Part shown: positions 12,394 to 26,400 of the stretch, one piece after another
How the letters are laid out: each line of letters starts with the position of its first letter
Numbering within the stretch: the stretch's first letter is position 1
Assembly: GCA_034620365.1 (NCBI GenBank)
Contig: JAQGEQ010000007.1
Location: forward strand, 1-64,000
Direction of reading: 5' to 3'
Length of the DNA: 64,000 bases
Source: Pegea sp. RAD2-039
Taxonomy: Eukaryota; Chordata; Thaliacea; Salpida; Salpidae
Translations under genes and position numbers: made by a program
The notes under the pieces: generated by a model
What the model saw: only the letters and a program-made list of their open reading frames with translations
Told to the model about the DNA's origin: nothing
Databases searched by the model: none

Positions 12394-12540
12394 CTTGTAA
12401 TTTACAGTAGAATATAAAATCAATATTTTACAAAAAATCAAATCACAAAACAAAACAAAATCTGATTACAGATAAAGAAACACAACAACTAAAAATTATT
12501 TTATATATGATGACAACAACAAAAATCTTGTTAAAAAAGA

Positions 12541-13349
12541 TTTAACAATTTTCCGTTAAAAATTTTTTTTTTTTGAAATGTTCCTCCTGTTCGATTCTAA
12601 AACATTTTATTTTAATGAAGTTTGTAATGGTTTTATCGATACCTGAATAAATGATTGGATTTATTGCACTATTGATTGGTAGGATAATGATAGCAGAATA
12701 AGGAAGAACATCACCATCAAGTTTGTATCCACTATAGCTTATAATAGACATGATTATAACTGGTAACCAACAAAACATATCTGTTATAATGGTGAGGAAA
12801 ACTCGTAATTTCATTTTTCCCATTTGATTTGCATTTTTTGCTTGTTTAACAGATTTTGAGCTTTTCTTAGTGGCATGGAACAATTAGCTATAAGCTGCAC
12901 AAATATATAAAAGTGAACAAGTATTGAAGGTTATGATGATTAATGAAAGAATAAAATGAGATGATGAAATACTTGTATAAATATTTGGAAAGCAAACAGG
13001 AGAGGTACTGAAGTATCCAAATACATTTTTTATTTTAATGTTTCTGGACTGAAATAGAGATTCTCCTTTTCCACTTTCGAAATAAGTTTTAATGAATTGA
13101 TAGCTTAAGTTTGTACCACGGCTGTTGTTGAACAGTGATGATGTATTAGGAAGGTTACTGAGAATTTTTTCAGCTTTTTAATAAAACTTTTCCGCAGTTT
13201 TATTTAGTATCCCAACATTAATTGTCTTACTGTTTTGTTTAATGCTTATAACCGCCATGTACTCTGTCTCGTAGTTTAAAAAATATCAACAAAGTGATGT
13301 AGAAGAGCATCAACGTTAACGAGTCACCTTGGGAGGTTCCTGGTTTCAT
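12541..13349 (-). pseudogene. LGR-type receptor fragment G2 (membrane segments 5-7)
   Basis: Minus-strand reading: a Cys-containing extracellular loop (FSTSPVCFPNIYTS), segment 5, a basic loop (ATKKSSKSVKQ), segment 6 with DMFCWLPVIIMSI, segment 7 with LPINSAINPIIYS, then a short tail. FCWLP and the NPxxY-like NPIIY are hallmarks of rhodopsin-family receptors. The Leu-Pro-hydrophobic-Asn-Ser-Ala-hydrophobic-Asn-Pro pattern fits LGR/relaxin receptors best. A TAG follows AYS just before LFHATKK, and further stops lie upstream, so it is broken. The 5' end (13349-13254, MKPGTSQGD...) may be the end of segment 3. Confidence 0.7.
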
Positions 13350-13941
13350 GTTTATCTAAACTTAATAAAAAACTAAAACTTTGTAGTACTGATTCTCTTA
13401 TTTTTTCATGGTCTTTGGAGTGTACCGTAGTACTAACGTTTTATTTTAAACTACACAACTAAAGATAGCTATCAATAGATGTTTCCAGCTGTCAATAAAA
13501 ACGTCTTTAAACATTCATCTGATTTCTATTTAAGTATCAATACAATTTTTCCAAACTTAGTTGTTTCTAAAAATTAATTTAAAATTAACTTCACTTTTTA
13601 TAACTAATAAATAACACGTCTATCTAGTTTTCATCAATTGTCTCTTACTTAAGAAATACAAAGAAATAAATAAATACACATTCAGTTTTTTAATATTATT
13701 TTGTTAATGATTATATAAATTCATATAACGATGAAAGGTTTTACAACAGAATTATTTTTATCAGAATATTTGTAATTATGAGTGAAATGTACAGTAGGTT
13801 ACCAAAATGAAAGTTATATTAAAATATTAAAGAGATAATAATCGACAGAATGTTGATTAAATAAATTACATCTTGCTCATGTAAGAACTGCTGAAAAAGT
13901 CTCAAGCGAGAAAAATCAGAAAGTCGCAATTTTTTGAGAGA
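13350..13941. other. 3' flank of gene copy 2
   Basis: AT-rich. The poly(A) signal position reads AACAAAATAAT on the minus strand, so the canonical hexamer is absent here. Confidence 0.4.
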
Positions 13942-14896
13942 TTAATTATCTTCCTGACTAACGTTTGGAGTATATTTCCTTCCTCTAATATACACTGATC
14001 CAAAACTCTCTTTGCTTTTCTTACTTGTTTCTTGAGCAAGTTTATCAACAAAATCCTCTGGTGAACCGACCAAAACGTTTCTCCCTTGCAAGATTTCTTT
14101 CAGTTTACCAGTTTTATCATTGAAATGTGCCAAGACTTGCTGAAAAAGTTAGAAGTTTTTAAACATATTTTTGTGATATCATAGAAGCTTCAATAACGGT
14201 TGATACAGTTAAGTATTTCTTAAGCTCTTTCAAATACTAAACAAGATTTATCTGTAAGTAAAATTGCTTTTAGATTGGTATTGTCGTCAAACGAAGTTTA
14301 CTGATCAAAGTGATACGATGTTCAAATTGGATTTTATAAAAAATACTTTATTCAGTAGTTAAATCATCGTATGTTGTTCAACTAATGCCGTAAACAGTAA
14401 AGTGACAAAAGCACTGATAGTAAAGATGAAAAAAGGGAGGTTGATTTTAAACTTCCTGCACCAAGTTTTTGGTTAGATTTAGAGCATTCAAAATATTCAT
14501 AAGCTATCATTTTATAAAAACAAGAAGAAAGTATAAAATCTGTGTTAATGGAGAACAGATCAGCTAGTTGAAGACATATAATGTGATAGAACATTTAAAT
14601 TATATAAACATAATCAACTTGAAAAGTAAAAATTGTTGATCTATACCTCAGCAGTAAGATATGGCCTATTTTCGTAGATGTCGTTTACTTCAAATAGCTG
14701 AAATTGAAACAAAAATATTTAGAAAATTGTTTATAAATAAATTAAGAAGTAAATTTTCTAATATTTGAAGTTTAACAATAAAAATATGACAAAAAAAGCT
14801 GCAAGAATATTTCTACAAATAAATTGATTTTAAGTTACAAACCTGATATGAAAGATTGACTGATGCCAACAAAATCATCATAATAATTAGCTTCAT
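13942..14896 (-). CDS. Small secreted protein gene, copy 2
   Basis: Exons 14896-14843, 14697-14647 and 14139-13942; same 100-residue product as copy 1. The exon 2 donor reads GAG/GTATAG rather than GTATAA. Copies 2 and 3 together form a pair repeated as copies 5 and 6 at an offset of about 15.61 kb. Confidence 0.7.
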
Positions 14897-14926
14897 TGTT
14901 AGTTTTAAGATATTTACTTTTATCAA

Positions 14927-15901
14927 CCAAAAAAATGCTGAAAAAAAATCAAAATATCTTAAAAAAGACTTAAATTTAGGAAAACTAATTCAAGTTAAAA
15001 TTTTTAAATAGATTAAAAGATAGACATGAAAAATTAATTATCAGTTTTGCAAGCTTGCAGTTTTTGAAGAAAAGCAAATTTGTTCAGTTTCGACAATAAA
15101 AGAAGAAACGAACTGAATAAAGATATGCTTTTAGAGCTGATATATATATATGATTTTGAGAAGAACTTGTTTATAAGATATTTCATGAAATGTAAATATT
15201 TTAAAGTTCAGAAATTTAAATAAATAAACATAAAAGAAGTAGATTTTTCGCAATTGATTAATTAAAAAATTTCAATAATTTATAAACAAATTTTTAAGAG
15301 GTTGATAGGTTTTTATATTCTCTCCTCTTTTCTAAAAATATTTTTTAAGTGTTATGTATCGAAACTTCAAATCACAAACCTCACCGTGAAAGTGCTTTTA
15401 TAATTCTTAAAATAAATCAATTTTTCTTTAAAAATCATGACCTGATGTTAATCATATAAAAGATAGCAAGCATTTTTTCTGTTTATACTATTTTCAAATT
15501 TAATTATTTCCTGTTCTGAATAAGGCATTACAATAATTGTATTAATTTCATGTTTATCAATTTTTAATTAATAAACTTTAGATTGATTACATTTCATAAA
15601 TGTTTCTTATAAAATAATGTTTATACAAGCTTTAAACATATCTCTACATTTATACAACTCAATTCTTTGTGCTAAACCTTCTTTCTTGGGTGAAAACTGA
15701 ACTAAATAATTTAGTGAAAAAGTTTCGCTTAAGCTTTTTATCTTTTACTTTTCCTAAAATTAAAACGTTTTAAAAATATTTTGATTTTTAACCTTATTCT
15801 TTTCAGCATTATCTTTGAAACTACTTAAAAATTTCAACTTGAATTAGCTTTCCTAAATTTAAATGTTTTTAAGATATTTTGATTTTTTCAGCTTTTTTTC
15901 G
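14927..15901 (-). mobile_element. TIR element T2
   Basis: Full-length copy of the element (975 bp). The gene-proximal TIR starts 31 bases from the ATG of copy 2. The LINE-proximal TIR ends in CGC at 15900-15902, next to the LINE tail. Confidence 0.6.
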
Positions 15902-18633
15902 CTTATTTATTTATTTATTTCAATAAATGTAAACTGTACCTGAAAAGAGCATCTCTCGCTAACACACATTCTCACAAATAACATCTATTTAGCCAAAAAT
16001 ATAGAAAGTAAAAGATGTAACACATGGTATTTCGATATCATTTAAAACATATAACAGTGATTAATTACATCGAATATTAATAATATAAGAAAGAGAAAAA
16101 TCGCAGTTTAGAAATGATAATGGTTGCAATATTATAGCGGTTTAACTTCTGCTTGAACAATACTAGTGACTTCGACATGGAAATGTCTGATGGCAGCTAA
16201 TTCCATGTATTAATTGTACTATATGAGAAAAAAATTGCTCTGACCGATGTACTAGGTGATATAGGCTTATTAACGTGTAATGTATGTCGTTTGCTTTAAT
16301 ATAAATTGGAGAAGGACTAATGGAAAACAAATCATCAAAATGAATGTCAATTAAATAGTGGAAAATTTTAAAAATAAGAATTAAGTCGTATTTAATCCGT
16401 CGGATTTCCAAAGTATCTAAATTGAAAAGACTGAGACGATGTTTATAACTATCATATTTAATATTAAGTTTACTACATACTAATCTTGTATATATGGCCT
16501 GAACAAATTCGATTTTTTTAATATCACTTACTTGATATGGCATCCATGCACTGACATTGTATTCAAGAATTGGACGTAAGTACAATTTGAAAAGATTGAT
16601 AAAAAAACATTGATTCTTAGAATTAAAGGTCTTTATAATAAGGAAGACAAGGTTGATTGATTTCCCAAAGATTTTGGAAACATAATTGTGCTATTTAAAG
16701 TCAGATGATAGAGTAATGCCAAGGCCTAGGACCGAAGATACTCGTTAAATAATAAATCTATTGATAGAGTATCGGTTCAAGCAATTTACAGCTGGTTTAG
16801 GAGAAAAAAGTTCAGACTTTGTTGGCTGTATTCTGAGCTACCAATTCGTACACCAGTTTTCTACAGTGTGTAGTGCAGTTTGAAGTTTTGAGGGATTACA
16901 AGATAAAAGCTTGATATCATCTGCATACACAAACACTCTGACATCATCTACTGCTACTAATCTTCTGATAAGGTCTTCGATGAGAATTAAAAAAGAAGGG
17001 GACCCAGAACAGAACCCTGCGGAACACCACTAGTGATTTGAACAAAAGTAGATAAAGATCTTTTTACACGAGTTTGTTGGGTTCTACCAGATAGGTAATC
17101 TTCAATCCACTGTAAGATAAAGCTGTTGATTTGTAAGTTTTTCAATACAATAACGAACCTAGTGTGTGACAGAATCAAACGTCTTAGCAAAATCGAGGTA
17201 TATGAAGTCACAGGGAGTCTTACTTTTCTTAATGAGCTGTTCATTAAGAAAAGTGCGATGTTGAGTCAGGGAAGATCTCCGTTTCACAAAACCATGTTGG
17301 ACATCAGATATTAGATGGTGCTCCATCAAATGACTGGTCATATGATTGTGAATGATATGCTCTTGAGCTCTGCAGATAACTGAAGTCAGCGAAATTGGCC
17401 TGTAGTTAAGTGCAGTGTTTGTGGGACCCTTTTTATGAATTGGACTAATAATAGCTTTCTTCCAAATTTGTGGAAGTCTTCCTCGCCTCAGAGTCATGTT
17501 AAAGAAAAGCGATAAAGGTAGTGATAAAGAGGAATTAGTTTTTCTTAAAATCAAAGCTGGGATCTGATCTGGGGTGTTGGAAACTGATGATTTTAAAGAA
17601 GAAATAGCCTTAGATACCATATTGACCGTTATGTCAAGATCTCACATCTCAGAGACATTTGTAATATTGTTGGAGCAGGAGAGAGAAGGATTATTGCTAT
17701 CATCGGTTATGAAAACGCTGTTAAACTGATTGTTTAGCAACTCAGCTTTATTTTCTGGTTCCATCACAAGCTGGTCGCTGTTATCAATTAGAGATCTCGC
17801 CTTAAGCTTGCGATTTATGAAACCAAAGAACGTTTTCATGCAAAATGAAGATAAAACTGTACTTTCTCTCCCAAATAGAAATTAGAAATAGAATTCTTGT
17901 AAACTATACAAAGATCTTTGTACAGAGATTTGATGGAAGGGTTTGTTTTAGTTTGTTTGTATAGGAGGTTTTTTAAATGTTGTAAATTCCTTAAAAATCT
18001 AGGCAAATGTGGTATTTTGTTGGCTCTATCAAAAGGTAAGAATTTTTCGATTGACCCTTTAACGATGTTAGTAAACCTTGACTAAATAGTATTGATGTCT
18101 TCGGAAGAGTTGAAAACAGAAATCCGGTCAACATCTGATAGAAACTTGTTAATGCCATTATAAATTCCACAATAAGAATTTCTTTTGCTTGAAGTTTTAA
18201 CGTTCATAAAAAAGTTTGGTGGAGCTTGAATTCAATCATATTGTGATCGCATGTCAAAGCAAAAGGTTCTTTTTGATCAACGTAGATAATGTTCTCGGGT
18301 TTAGATATGATAAGAAGATCCAAAGTATTACCACTAACTTGGGTCGGAAAAGTAACCATTTGAGATAGATTATTGGCATTGAGAAAGCTTACAAAGGTAT
18401 GACTTAGAAAGGGTGAATTAGTATTATCGCTACCCAAGTAAAAGGATTTTCCACTAAATGCTAAATTCGGGTTGTTCCAATTAATTTTACCAAAATTAAA
18501 ATCCCCAAAAATATATAACTTAGGACACACAATACTCTTCAGAGCCTTCAATAAGGCCTTAACAGTAACCTCATCATTAGCTTTAGAGGGTGGTAGATAG
18601 GTACGTATAAAACGATAAACTTTGGACTTTGAA
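15902..18633 (-). mobile_element. LINE copy L3, short form
   Basis: 2732 bp with the shared deletion that removes ORF1 and the endonuclease N-terminus. RT frames at 17620-17159 and 17244-16987 are split by a frameshift after DSVTH. Twin of L6: same length, offset 15610-15611 bp, and several RT frames with identical translations. Confidence 0.8.
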
Positions 18634-18734
18634 TTTTGACTTTGTACTCTGTCTCGTAGTTTAAATGATATCATTAAAATGATGTAGAAGAGCATCAACG
18701 TTAACGAGTCACCTTGGGAGGTTCCTGGTTTCAT
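18204..18734 (-). pseudogene. Chimeric receptor-endonuclease open frame (176 codons), second instance
   Basis: Same fusion as at 5890-6420 at a constant 12314-bp offset. Two amino-acid differences are seen (KSIV for KSVV, LLIIS for LLITS). The receptor-derived part is 18734-18644. Confidence 0.55.
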
Positions 18735-19323
18735 GTTTATCTAAACTTAATAAAAAACTAAAACTTTTTAGTACTGACTTTCTTATTTTTTCATGGTCTT
18801 TGGAGTTTACCGTAGTACTAACGTTTTATTTTAAACTACACAACTAAAGATAGCTATCAATAGATGTTTCCAACTGTCAATAAAAACGTCTTTAAACATT
18901 CATCTGATTTCTATTTAAGTATCAATACAATTTTTCAAAACTTAGTTGTTTCTAAAAATCAATTTGAAAATAACTTCACTTTTTATAACTAATGAATAAC
19001 ACATCTATCTAGTTTTCATCAATTGTCTCCTATTTAAAAAATATAAATAGATAAATATACAATCAAATTTTTTAATATTATTTTATTAATGATTATATAA
19101 ATTCATATAAAGGTGAAAGGTTTTACAACAGAATTATTTTTATCAGAATATTTGTAATTATGAGTAAAATGTACAGTAGGTTACCTAAATCAAAGTTATA
19201 TTAAAAGAATAAAGAAATAATAATCGACAGAATGTTGATTAAATAAATTACATCTTGCTCATGTAAGAACTACTGAAGAAGTCTCAAGCGAGAAAAATCA
19301 GAAAGTCGCAATTTTTTGAGAGA
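18735..19323. other. 3' flank of gene copy 3
   Basis: AT-rich. Minus-strand AATAAA at 19087-19082, about 240 nt past the stop codon, is a plausible poly(A) signal. Confidence 0.4.
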
Positions 19324-20279
19324 TTAATTATCTTCCTGACTAACGTTTGGAGTATATTTCCTTCCTCTAATATACACTGATCCAAAACTCTCTTTGCTTT
19401 TCTTACTTGTTTCTTGAGCAAGTTTATCAACAAAATCCTCTGGTGAACCGACCAAAACGTTTCTCCCTTGCAAGATTTCTTTCAGTTTACCAGTTTTATC
19501 ATTGAAATGTGCCAAGACTTGCTGAAAAAATTAGAAGTTTTTAAACATATTTTTGTGATATCATAGAAGCTTCAATAACGGTTGATACAGTTAAGTATTT
19601 CTTAAGCTCTTTCAAATACTAAACAAGATTTCTCTGTAAGTAAAATTGCTTTTAGATTGGTATTGTCATCAAACGAAGTTTACTGATCAAAGTAATACGA
19701 TGTTCAAATTGGATTAAAAAAAAATATACTTTATTCAGTATTTAAATCATCGTATGTTGTTCAACTAATGCCGTAAACAGTAAAGTGACAAAAGCACTGA
19801 TAGTAAAGATGAAAAAGAGAGGTTGAGTTTAAACTTCATGCACCAAGTTTTTGGTTAGATTTAGAGCATTCAAAATATTCATAAGCTATCATTTTATAAA
19901 AAAAAGAAGAAAGTATAAAATCTGTGTTAATGGAGAACAGATCAGCTAGTTGAAGACATATAATGTGATAGAACATTTAAATTATATAAACATAATCAAC
20001 TTGAAAAGTAAAAATTGTTGTTTTATACCTCAGCAGTAAGATATGGCCTATTTTCGTAGATGTCGTTTACTTCAAATAGCTGAAATTGAAACAAAAATAT
20101 TTAGAAAATTGTTTACAAATAAATTAAGAAGTAAATTTTTTAATATTTGAAATTTAACAATAAAAATATGACAAAAAAAAGCTGCAAGAATATTTCTACA
20201 AATAAATTGATTTTAAGTTACAAACCTGATATGAAAGATTGACTGATGCCAACAAAATCATCATAATAATTAGCTTCAT
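19324..20279 (-). CDS. Small secreted protein gene, copy 3
   Basis: Exons 20279-20226, 20079-20029 and 19521-19324; product identical to copy 1. With its 3' flank and LINE it is the 12314-bp-offset twin of copy 1. Confidence 0.7.
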
Positions 20280-20309
20280 TGTTAGTTTAAAGATATTTAC
20301 TTTTATCAA

Positions 20310-21105
20310 CCAAAAAAATGCTGAAAAAAAATCAAAATATCTTAAAAAAGACTTAAATTTAGGAAAACTAATTCAAGTTAAAATGTTTAAATAGATTAAA
20401 AGATAGACATGAAAAATTAATGATCAGTTTTGCAAGCTTGCAGTTTTTGAAGAAAAGCAAAATTGTTTAGTTTCGACAATAAAAGAAGAAACGAACTGAA
20501 TGAAGATATGCTTTTAGAGCTGATATATATATATGATTTTGAGAAGAACTTGTTTATAAGATATTTCATGAAATGTAAATATTTTAAAGTTCAGAAATTT
20601 AAATAAATAAACATAAAAGAAGTAGGATTTTCGCAATTGTTTAATTAAAAAATTTCAATAATTTATAAACAAATTTTTAAGAGGTTGATAGGTTTTTATA
20701 TTCTCTCCTCTTTTCTAAAAATATTTTTTAAGTGTTGTGTATCGAAACTTCAAAACACAAACCTCACCGTGAAAGTGCTTTTATAATTCTTAAAATAAAA
20801 CAATTTTTCTTATAAAATAATGTTTATATCAGCTTTAAACATATCTCTACATTTATACAACTCAACTCTTTGTGCTAAATCTTCGTTTTTGGGTGAAAAC
20901 TGAACTGAATAATTTAGTGAAAAAGTTTCGCTTAAGCTTTTTATATTTTTCTTTTCCTAAAATTAAAACGTTTTAAAAATATTTATATTTTTAACCTTAT
21001 TCTTTTCAGCATTATCTTTTAATTTACTTAAAATTTCAACTTGAATTAGTTTTCCCAAATTTAAATCTTTTTTAAGATATTTTGATTTTTTCAGCATTTT
21101 TTCGG
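20310..21105 (-). mobile_element. TIR element T3, internally deleted
   Basis: 796 bp instead of ~974. About 180 bp are missing at ~20817, where the sequence jumps between two TTTCTT-like stretches. Both TIRs are kept. Confidence 0.6.
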
Positions 21106-21810
21106 TTTAATTATTTCAATAAATGCAAACTGTATCTGAAAAGAGCACCTCTCGCTAACACACATTCTCAAAATAACATCTATTTAGCCAAAAATATAGA
21201 AAGTAAAAGATGTAACACATGGTATTTCGATATCATTTAAAACATATAACAGTGATTAATTACATGGAATGTTAATAATATAAGAAAGAGAAAAAAATTA
21301 CAGTTTAGAAATGATAATGTTGGCAATATTATAGCGGTTTAACTTTTGCTTGAACAATACTATTGACTTCGACATGGCAATGTCTGATGGCAGCTAATTC
21401 TATGTAATAATTGTACTTTATGAGAAAAAATTGCTTTGATCGATGTACTAGGTGATATAGGCTTATTAACGTGTAATGTCTGTCGTCTGCATTAATATAA
21501 CTTGGGGAAGGACTAATGAAAAACAAATCATCAATATGAATGTCAATTAAATTGTGGATAATTTTAAAAATAAGAATTAAGTCGTATTTAATCCGTCGGA
21601 TTTCCAAAGTATCTAAATTGAAAAGACTGAGACGATGTTTATAACTATCATATTTAATATTAAGTTTACTACATACTAATCTTGTATATATGGCCTGAAC
21701 AAATTCGATTTTTTAAATATCACTTACTTGATATGGCATCCATGCACTGACATTGTATTCAAGAATTGGACGTAAGTACAATTTGAAAAGATTGATAAAA
21801 AAACATTGAT
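21106..21810 (-). mobile_element. LINE copy L4, 3' tail only
   Basis: Only the C-terminal and tail part of the LINE is left. At ~21810 it changes abruptly into intron 2 sequence of the small gene (AGATTGGTATTG), so this unit lost the rest of the LINE, the receptor fragment and exon 3 in one deletion. Confidence 0.75.
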
Positions 21811-22439
21811 TAGATTGGTATTGTCATCAAACGAAGTTTACTGATCAAAGTAATACGATGTTCAAATTGGATTAAAAAAAAAATATACTTTATTCAGTAG
21901 TAAAATCATCGTATGTTGTTCAACTAATGCCGTAAACAGTAAAGTGACAAAAGCACTGATAGTAAAGATGAAAAAAGGGAGGTTGATTTTAAACTTCCTG
22001 CACCAAGTTTTTGGTTAGATTTAGAGCATTCAAAATATTCATAATCAATCATTTTATAAAAACAAGAAGAAAGTATAAACTCTGTGTTAATGGAGAACAG
22101 ATCAGCTAGTTGAAGACATATAATGTGATAGAACATTTAAATTATATAAACATAATCAACTTGAAAAGTAAAAATTGTTGTTTTATACCTCAGCAGTAAG
22201 ATATGGCCTATTTTCGTAGATGTCGTTTACTTCAAATAGCTGAAATTGAAACAAAAATATTTAGAAAATTGTTTACAAATAAATTAAGAATTAAATTTTT
22301 TAATATTTGAAATTTAACAATAAAAATATGACAAAAAAAAGCTGCAAGAATATTTCTACAAATAAATTGATTTTAAGTTACAAACCTGATATGAAAGATT
22401 GACTGAAGCCAACAAAATCATCATAATAATTAGCTTCAT
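21811..22439 (-). pseudogene. Small secreted protein gene, copy 4, lacking exon 3
   Basis: Exon 1 at 22439-22386 (with a silent GCA to GCT change) and exon 2 at 22239-22189 are intact with their splice sites. Exon 3 is deleted and intron 2 runs straight into the LINE tail. Translation would end soon after exon 2 unless a downstream exon is used. Confidence 0.75.
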
Positions 22440-22469
22440 TGTTAGTTTAAAGATATTTACTTTTATCAA

Positions 22470-23442
22470 CCAAAAAAATGCTGAAAAAAAATCAAAATAT
22501 CTTAAAAAAGACTTAAATTTAGGAAAACTAATTCAAGTTGAAATGTTTAAATAGATTAAAAGATAGACATGAAAAATTAATTATCAGTTTTGCAAGCTTG
22601 CAGTTTTTGAAGAAAGCAAAATTGTTCAGTTTCGACAATAAAAGAAGAAACGAACTGAATGAAGATATGCTTTTAGAGCTGATATATATATATGATTTTG
22701 AGAAGAACTTGTTTATAAGATATTTCATGAAATGTAAATATTTTAAAGTTCAGAAATTTAAATAAATAAACATAAAGAAGTAGGATTTTCGCAATTGTTT
22801 AATTAAAAAATTTCATTAATTTGTAAACAAATTTTTAAGAGGTTGATAGGTTTTTATATTCTCTCCTATTTTCTAAAAATATTTTTTAAGTGTTATGTAT
22901 CGAAACTTCAAAACACAAACCTCACCGTGAAAGTACTTTTATAATTCTTAAAATAAAACAATTTTTCTTTAAAAATCATGACCTGATGTTAATCATATAA
23001 AAGATAGCAAGCATTTCTTCTGTTTATACTCTTTTCAAATTTAATTATTTCCTGTTCTGACAAAGGAATTACAATAATTGTATTAATTTCATGTTTATCA
23101 ATTTTTAATTAATAAACTTTAGATTGATTACATTTCATAAATGTTTCTTATAAAATAATGTTTATATCAGCTTTAAACATATCTCTACATTTATACAATT
23201 CAACTCTTTGTGCTACATCTTCTTTTTTGGGTGAAAACTGAACTGAATAATTTAGTGAAAAAGTTTCGCTTAAGCTTTTTATTTTTCTTTTCCTAAAATT
23301 AAAACGTTTTAAAAATATTTAGAATTTTAACCTTATTCTTTTCAGCATTATCTTTTAATTTACTTAAAATTTTCAACTTGAATTAGTCTTCCTAAATCTA
23401 AATCTTTTTTAAGATATTTTGATTTTTTTTAGCTTTTTTTGG
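22470..23442 (-). mobile_element. TIR element T4
   Basis: Full-length copy (973 bp), both TIRs present, lying between copy 4 and the LINE L5 tail. Confidence 0.6.
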
Positions 23443-26400
23443 TTTATTTATTTATTTCAATAAATGCGAAGGGGGTTACCTGAAAAGAGCACCTATCGCT
23501 AACACACATTCTCACAAATAACATCTATTTAGCCAAAAATATAGAAAGTAAAAGATGTAACACATGGTATTTCGATATCATTCAAAACTTATAACAGTGA
23601 TTAATTACATGGAATGTTAATAATATAAGAAAGAGAAAAAAATTACAGTTTAGAAATGATAATGTTGGCAATATTATAACGGTTTAACTTTTGCTTGAAC
23701 AATACGAGTGACTTCGACATGGCAATGTCTGATGGCAGCTAATTCTATGTAATAATTGTACTTTATGAGAAAAAATTGCTCTGATCGATGTACTAGGTGA
23801 TATAGGCTTATTAACGTGTAATGTCTGTCGTCTGCATTAATATAACTTGGGGAAGGACTAATGAAAAACAAATCATCAATATGAATGTCAATTAAATTGT
23901 GGATAATTTTAAAAATAAGAATTAAGTCGTATTTAATCCGTCGGATTTCCAAAGTATCTAAATTGAAAAGACTGAGACGATGTTTATAACTATCATATTT
24001 AATATTAAGTTTCCTTCATACCAATCTCGTAATTGTGGCCTGAACAGATTTGATTTTTTTGATATCACTAACTTGATATGGCATCCATGCACTGACATTG
24101 TATTCAAGAATTGGACGTAAGTACAAATTGAAAAGATTGATAAAAAGCATTGATTCTTAGAATTAAAGGTCTTTATAATAAGGAAGACAAGGTTAATTGA
24201 TTTTCCAAAGATTTTGGAAACATAATTGTGCTATTTAAAGTCAGATGATAGAGTAATGCCAAGGCCTAGGACCGAAGATACTCGTTAGAAAATAAATCTA
24301 TTGATGGAGTATCGGTTCAAGCAATTTACAGCTGGTTTACGATAAAAAGTTATAAGTTCAGACTTTGTTGGCTGTATTCTGAGCTGCCAATTCGTAGACC
24401 AGTTTTCTACAGTGTGTAGTGCAGTTTGAAGTTTTTAAGGAATTTAAGATAATATCTTGATATCATCTGCATACACAAACACTCTGACACCATTTACTGC
24501 TACTAATCTTCTGATAAGGTCTTCGATGAGAATTAAAAAAGAAGGGGACCCAGAACAGAACCCTGAGGAACACCACTAGTGATTTAAACAGAAGTAGATA
24601 AAGATCTTTTTACACGAGTTTGTTGGGTTCTACCAGATAGGTAATCTTCAATCCACTGTAAGATAAACCTGTTGATTTTTAAGTTTTTCAATACAATAAC
24701 TAACCTAGTGTGTGACAGAATCAAACGTCTTAGCAAAATCGAGGTCCATGAAGTCACAGGGAGTCTTACTTTTTTGAATGAGCTGTTCATTAAGAAAAGT
24801 GCGATGTTGAGTCAGGGAAGATCTCCGTTTCACAAAGCCATGTTGGACATCAGATATTAGATGGTGCTCCATCAAATGACTGGTCATATGATTGTGAATG
24901 ATATGCTCTTGAGATCTGCAGATAACTGAAGTCAGCAAAATTGGTCTGTAGTTAAGTGCAGTGTTTGTGGGACCCTTTTTATGAATTGGACTAATAATAG
25001 CTTTCTTCCAAATTTGTGGAAGTCTTCCTCGCCTCAGAGTCATGTTAAAGAAAAGCGATAAAGGTAGTGATAAAGAGGAATTAGTTTTTCTTAAAAACAA
25101 AGCTGGGATCTGATCTGGGGTGTTGGAAACTGATGATTTTAAAGAAGAAATAGCCTTAGATACCATATTGATCGTTATGTCAAGATCTCACATCTCAGAG
25201 ACATTTGTAATAATGTCGGAGCAGGAGAGAGAAGGATTATTGCCATCATCGGTTATGAAAACGCTGTTAAACTGCTTGTTTAGCAACTCAGCTTTATTTT
25301 CTGATTTCCATCACAAACTGGTCGCTGTTATCAATTAGAGGAGGTATTTGAGATTTCGCCTTAAGCTTGCGATTTATGAAACCAAAAAACATTTTCTTGC
25401 AAGGTGAAGATAAAACTGCACTTTTTCTTCCCAAATAGAAATTAGAAATAGATTTCTTGTAAACTATACAAAGATCTTTGTACAGAGATTTGATGGAAGG
25501 GTCTGTTTTAGTTTGTTTGTATAGGAGGTTTTTTAAATGTTGTAAATTCTTTAATTTTTTGGGCAAATGTGGTTTTTTGTTGGCTTTATCAAAAGGTATA
25601 AATTTTTCAATTGACTCTTTAAAGATGTTAGTAAACCTTGAGTAAATAGTATTGATGTCTTTGGAAGAGTTAAAAACAGAATTCCAGTCAACATCTGATA
25701 GAAACTTGTTAATGCCATTATAATTTCCACAATAAGAATTTCTTTTGCTTGAAGTTTTAGGGTTCATAAAACAAGTTATGTGGAGCTTGAATTCAATCAT
25801 ATTGTGATCGCATGTCAAAGCAAAAAGTTCTTTTTGATCAATGTAGATAATGTTCTCGGGTTTTGATGTGATAAGAATATCTAAAGTATTACCACTAATT
25901 TGGGTCGGAAAAGTAACCATTTGAGATAGATTATTGGCATTGAGGAAGCTTACAAAGGAATGACTTAGAAAGGGTGAAGTAGTATTATCGCTACCCAAGT
26001 AAAAGGATTTTCCACTAAATGCTAAATTCAGGTTATTCCAATTAATTTTACCAAAATTAAAATCCCCAAAAATATGTAACTTAGGACACACAACACTCTT
26101 CAGAGCCTTCAATAAGGCCTTAACAGTAACCTCATCATTAGTTTTAGAGCGTGGTAGATATTTACATATAAAACGATAAACTTTGGACTTTGAGTAGTGA
26201 AAATCCAAAGCGATAACCTCAAACCCTGGACAATTAATGGGATCGATCTGAATTCTAGAGATCTTGGGTGCAAGCGATTTTTTGTAATTTACGCAAACAC
26301 CGCCGCCTCTATCATACAGTCTACCACAATGCAAAACACAAAAAAGATTACCGTCAACCAGAAAGGAATCAGGATAAAACGGTTTCAACCAAGTTTCAGT

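Noticed and set aside
22538-22765. 75-codon frame in the core of TIR element T4 (and the 36593-36790 frame in T6) as an element-encoded protein
   Set aside because: The frames are not kept open in the other elements, they start with poor context, and they match no transposase motif. Likely chance in AT-rich DNA.
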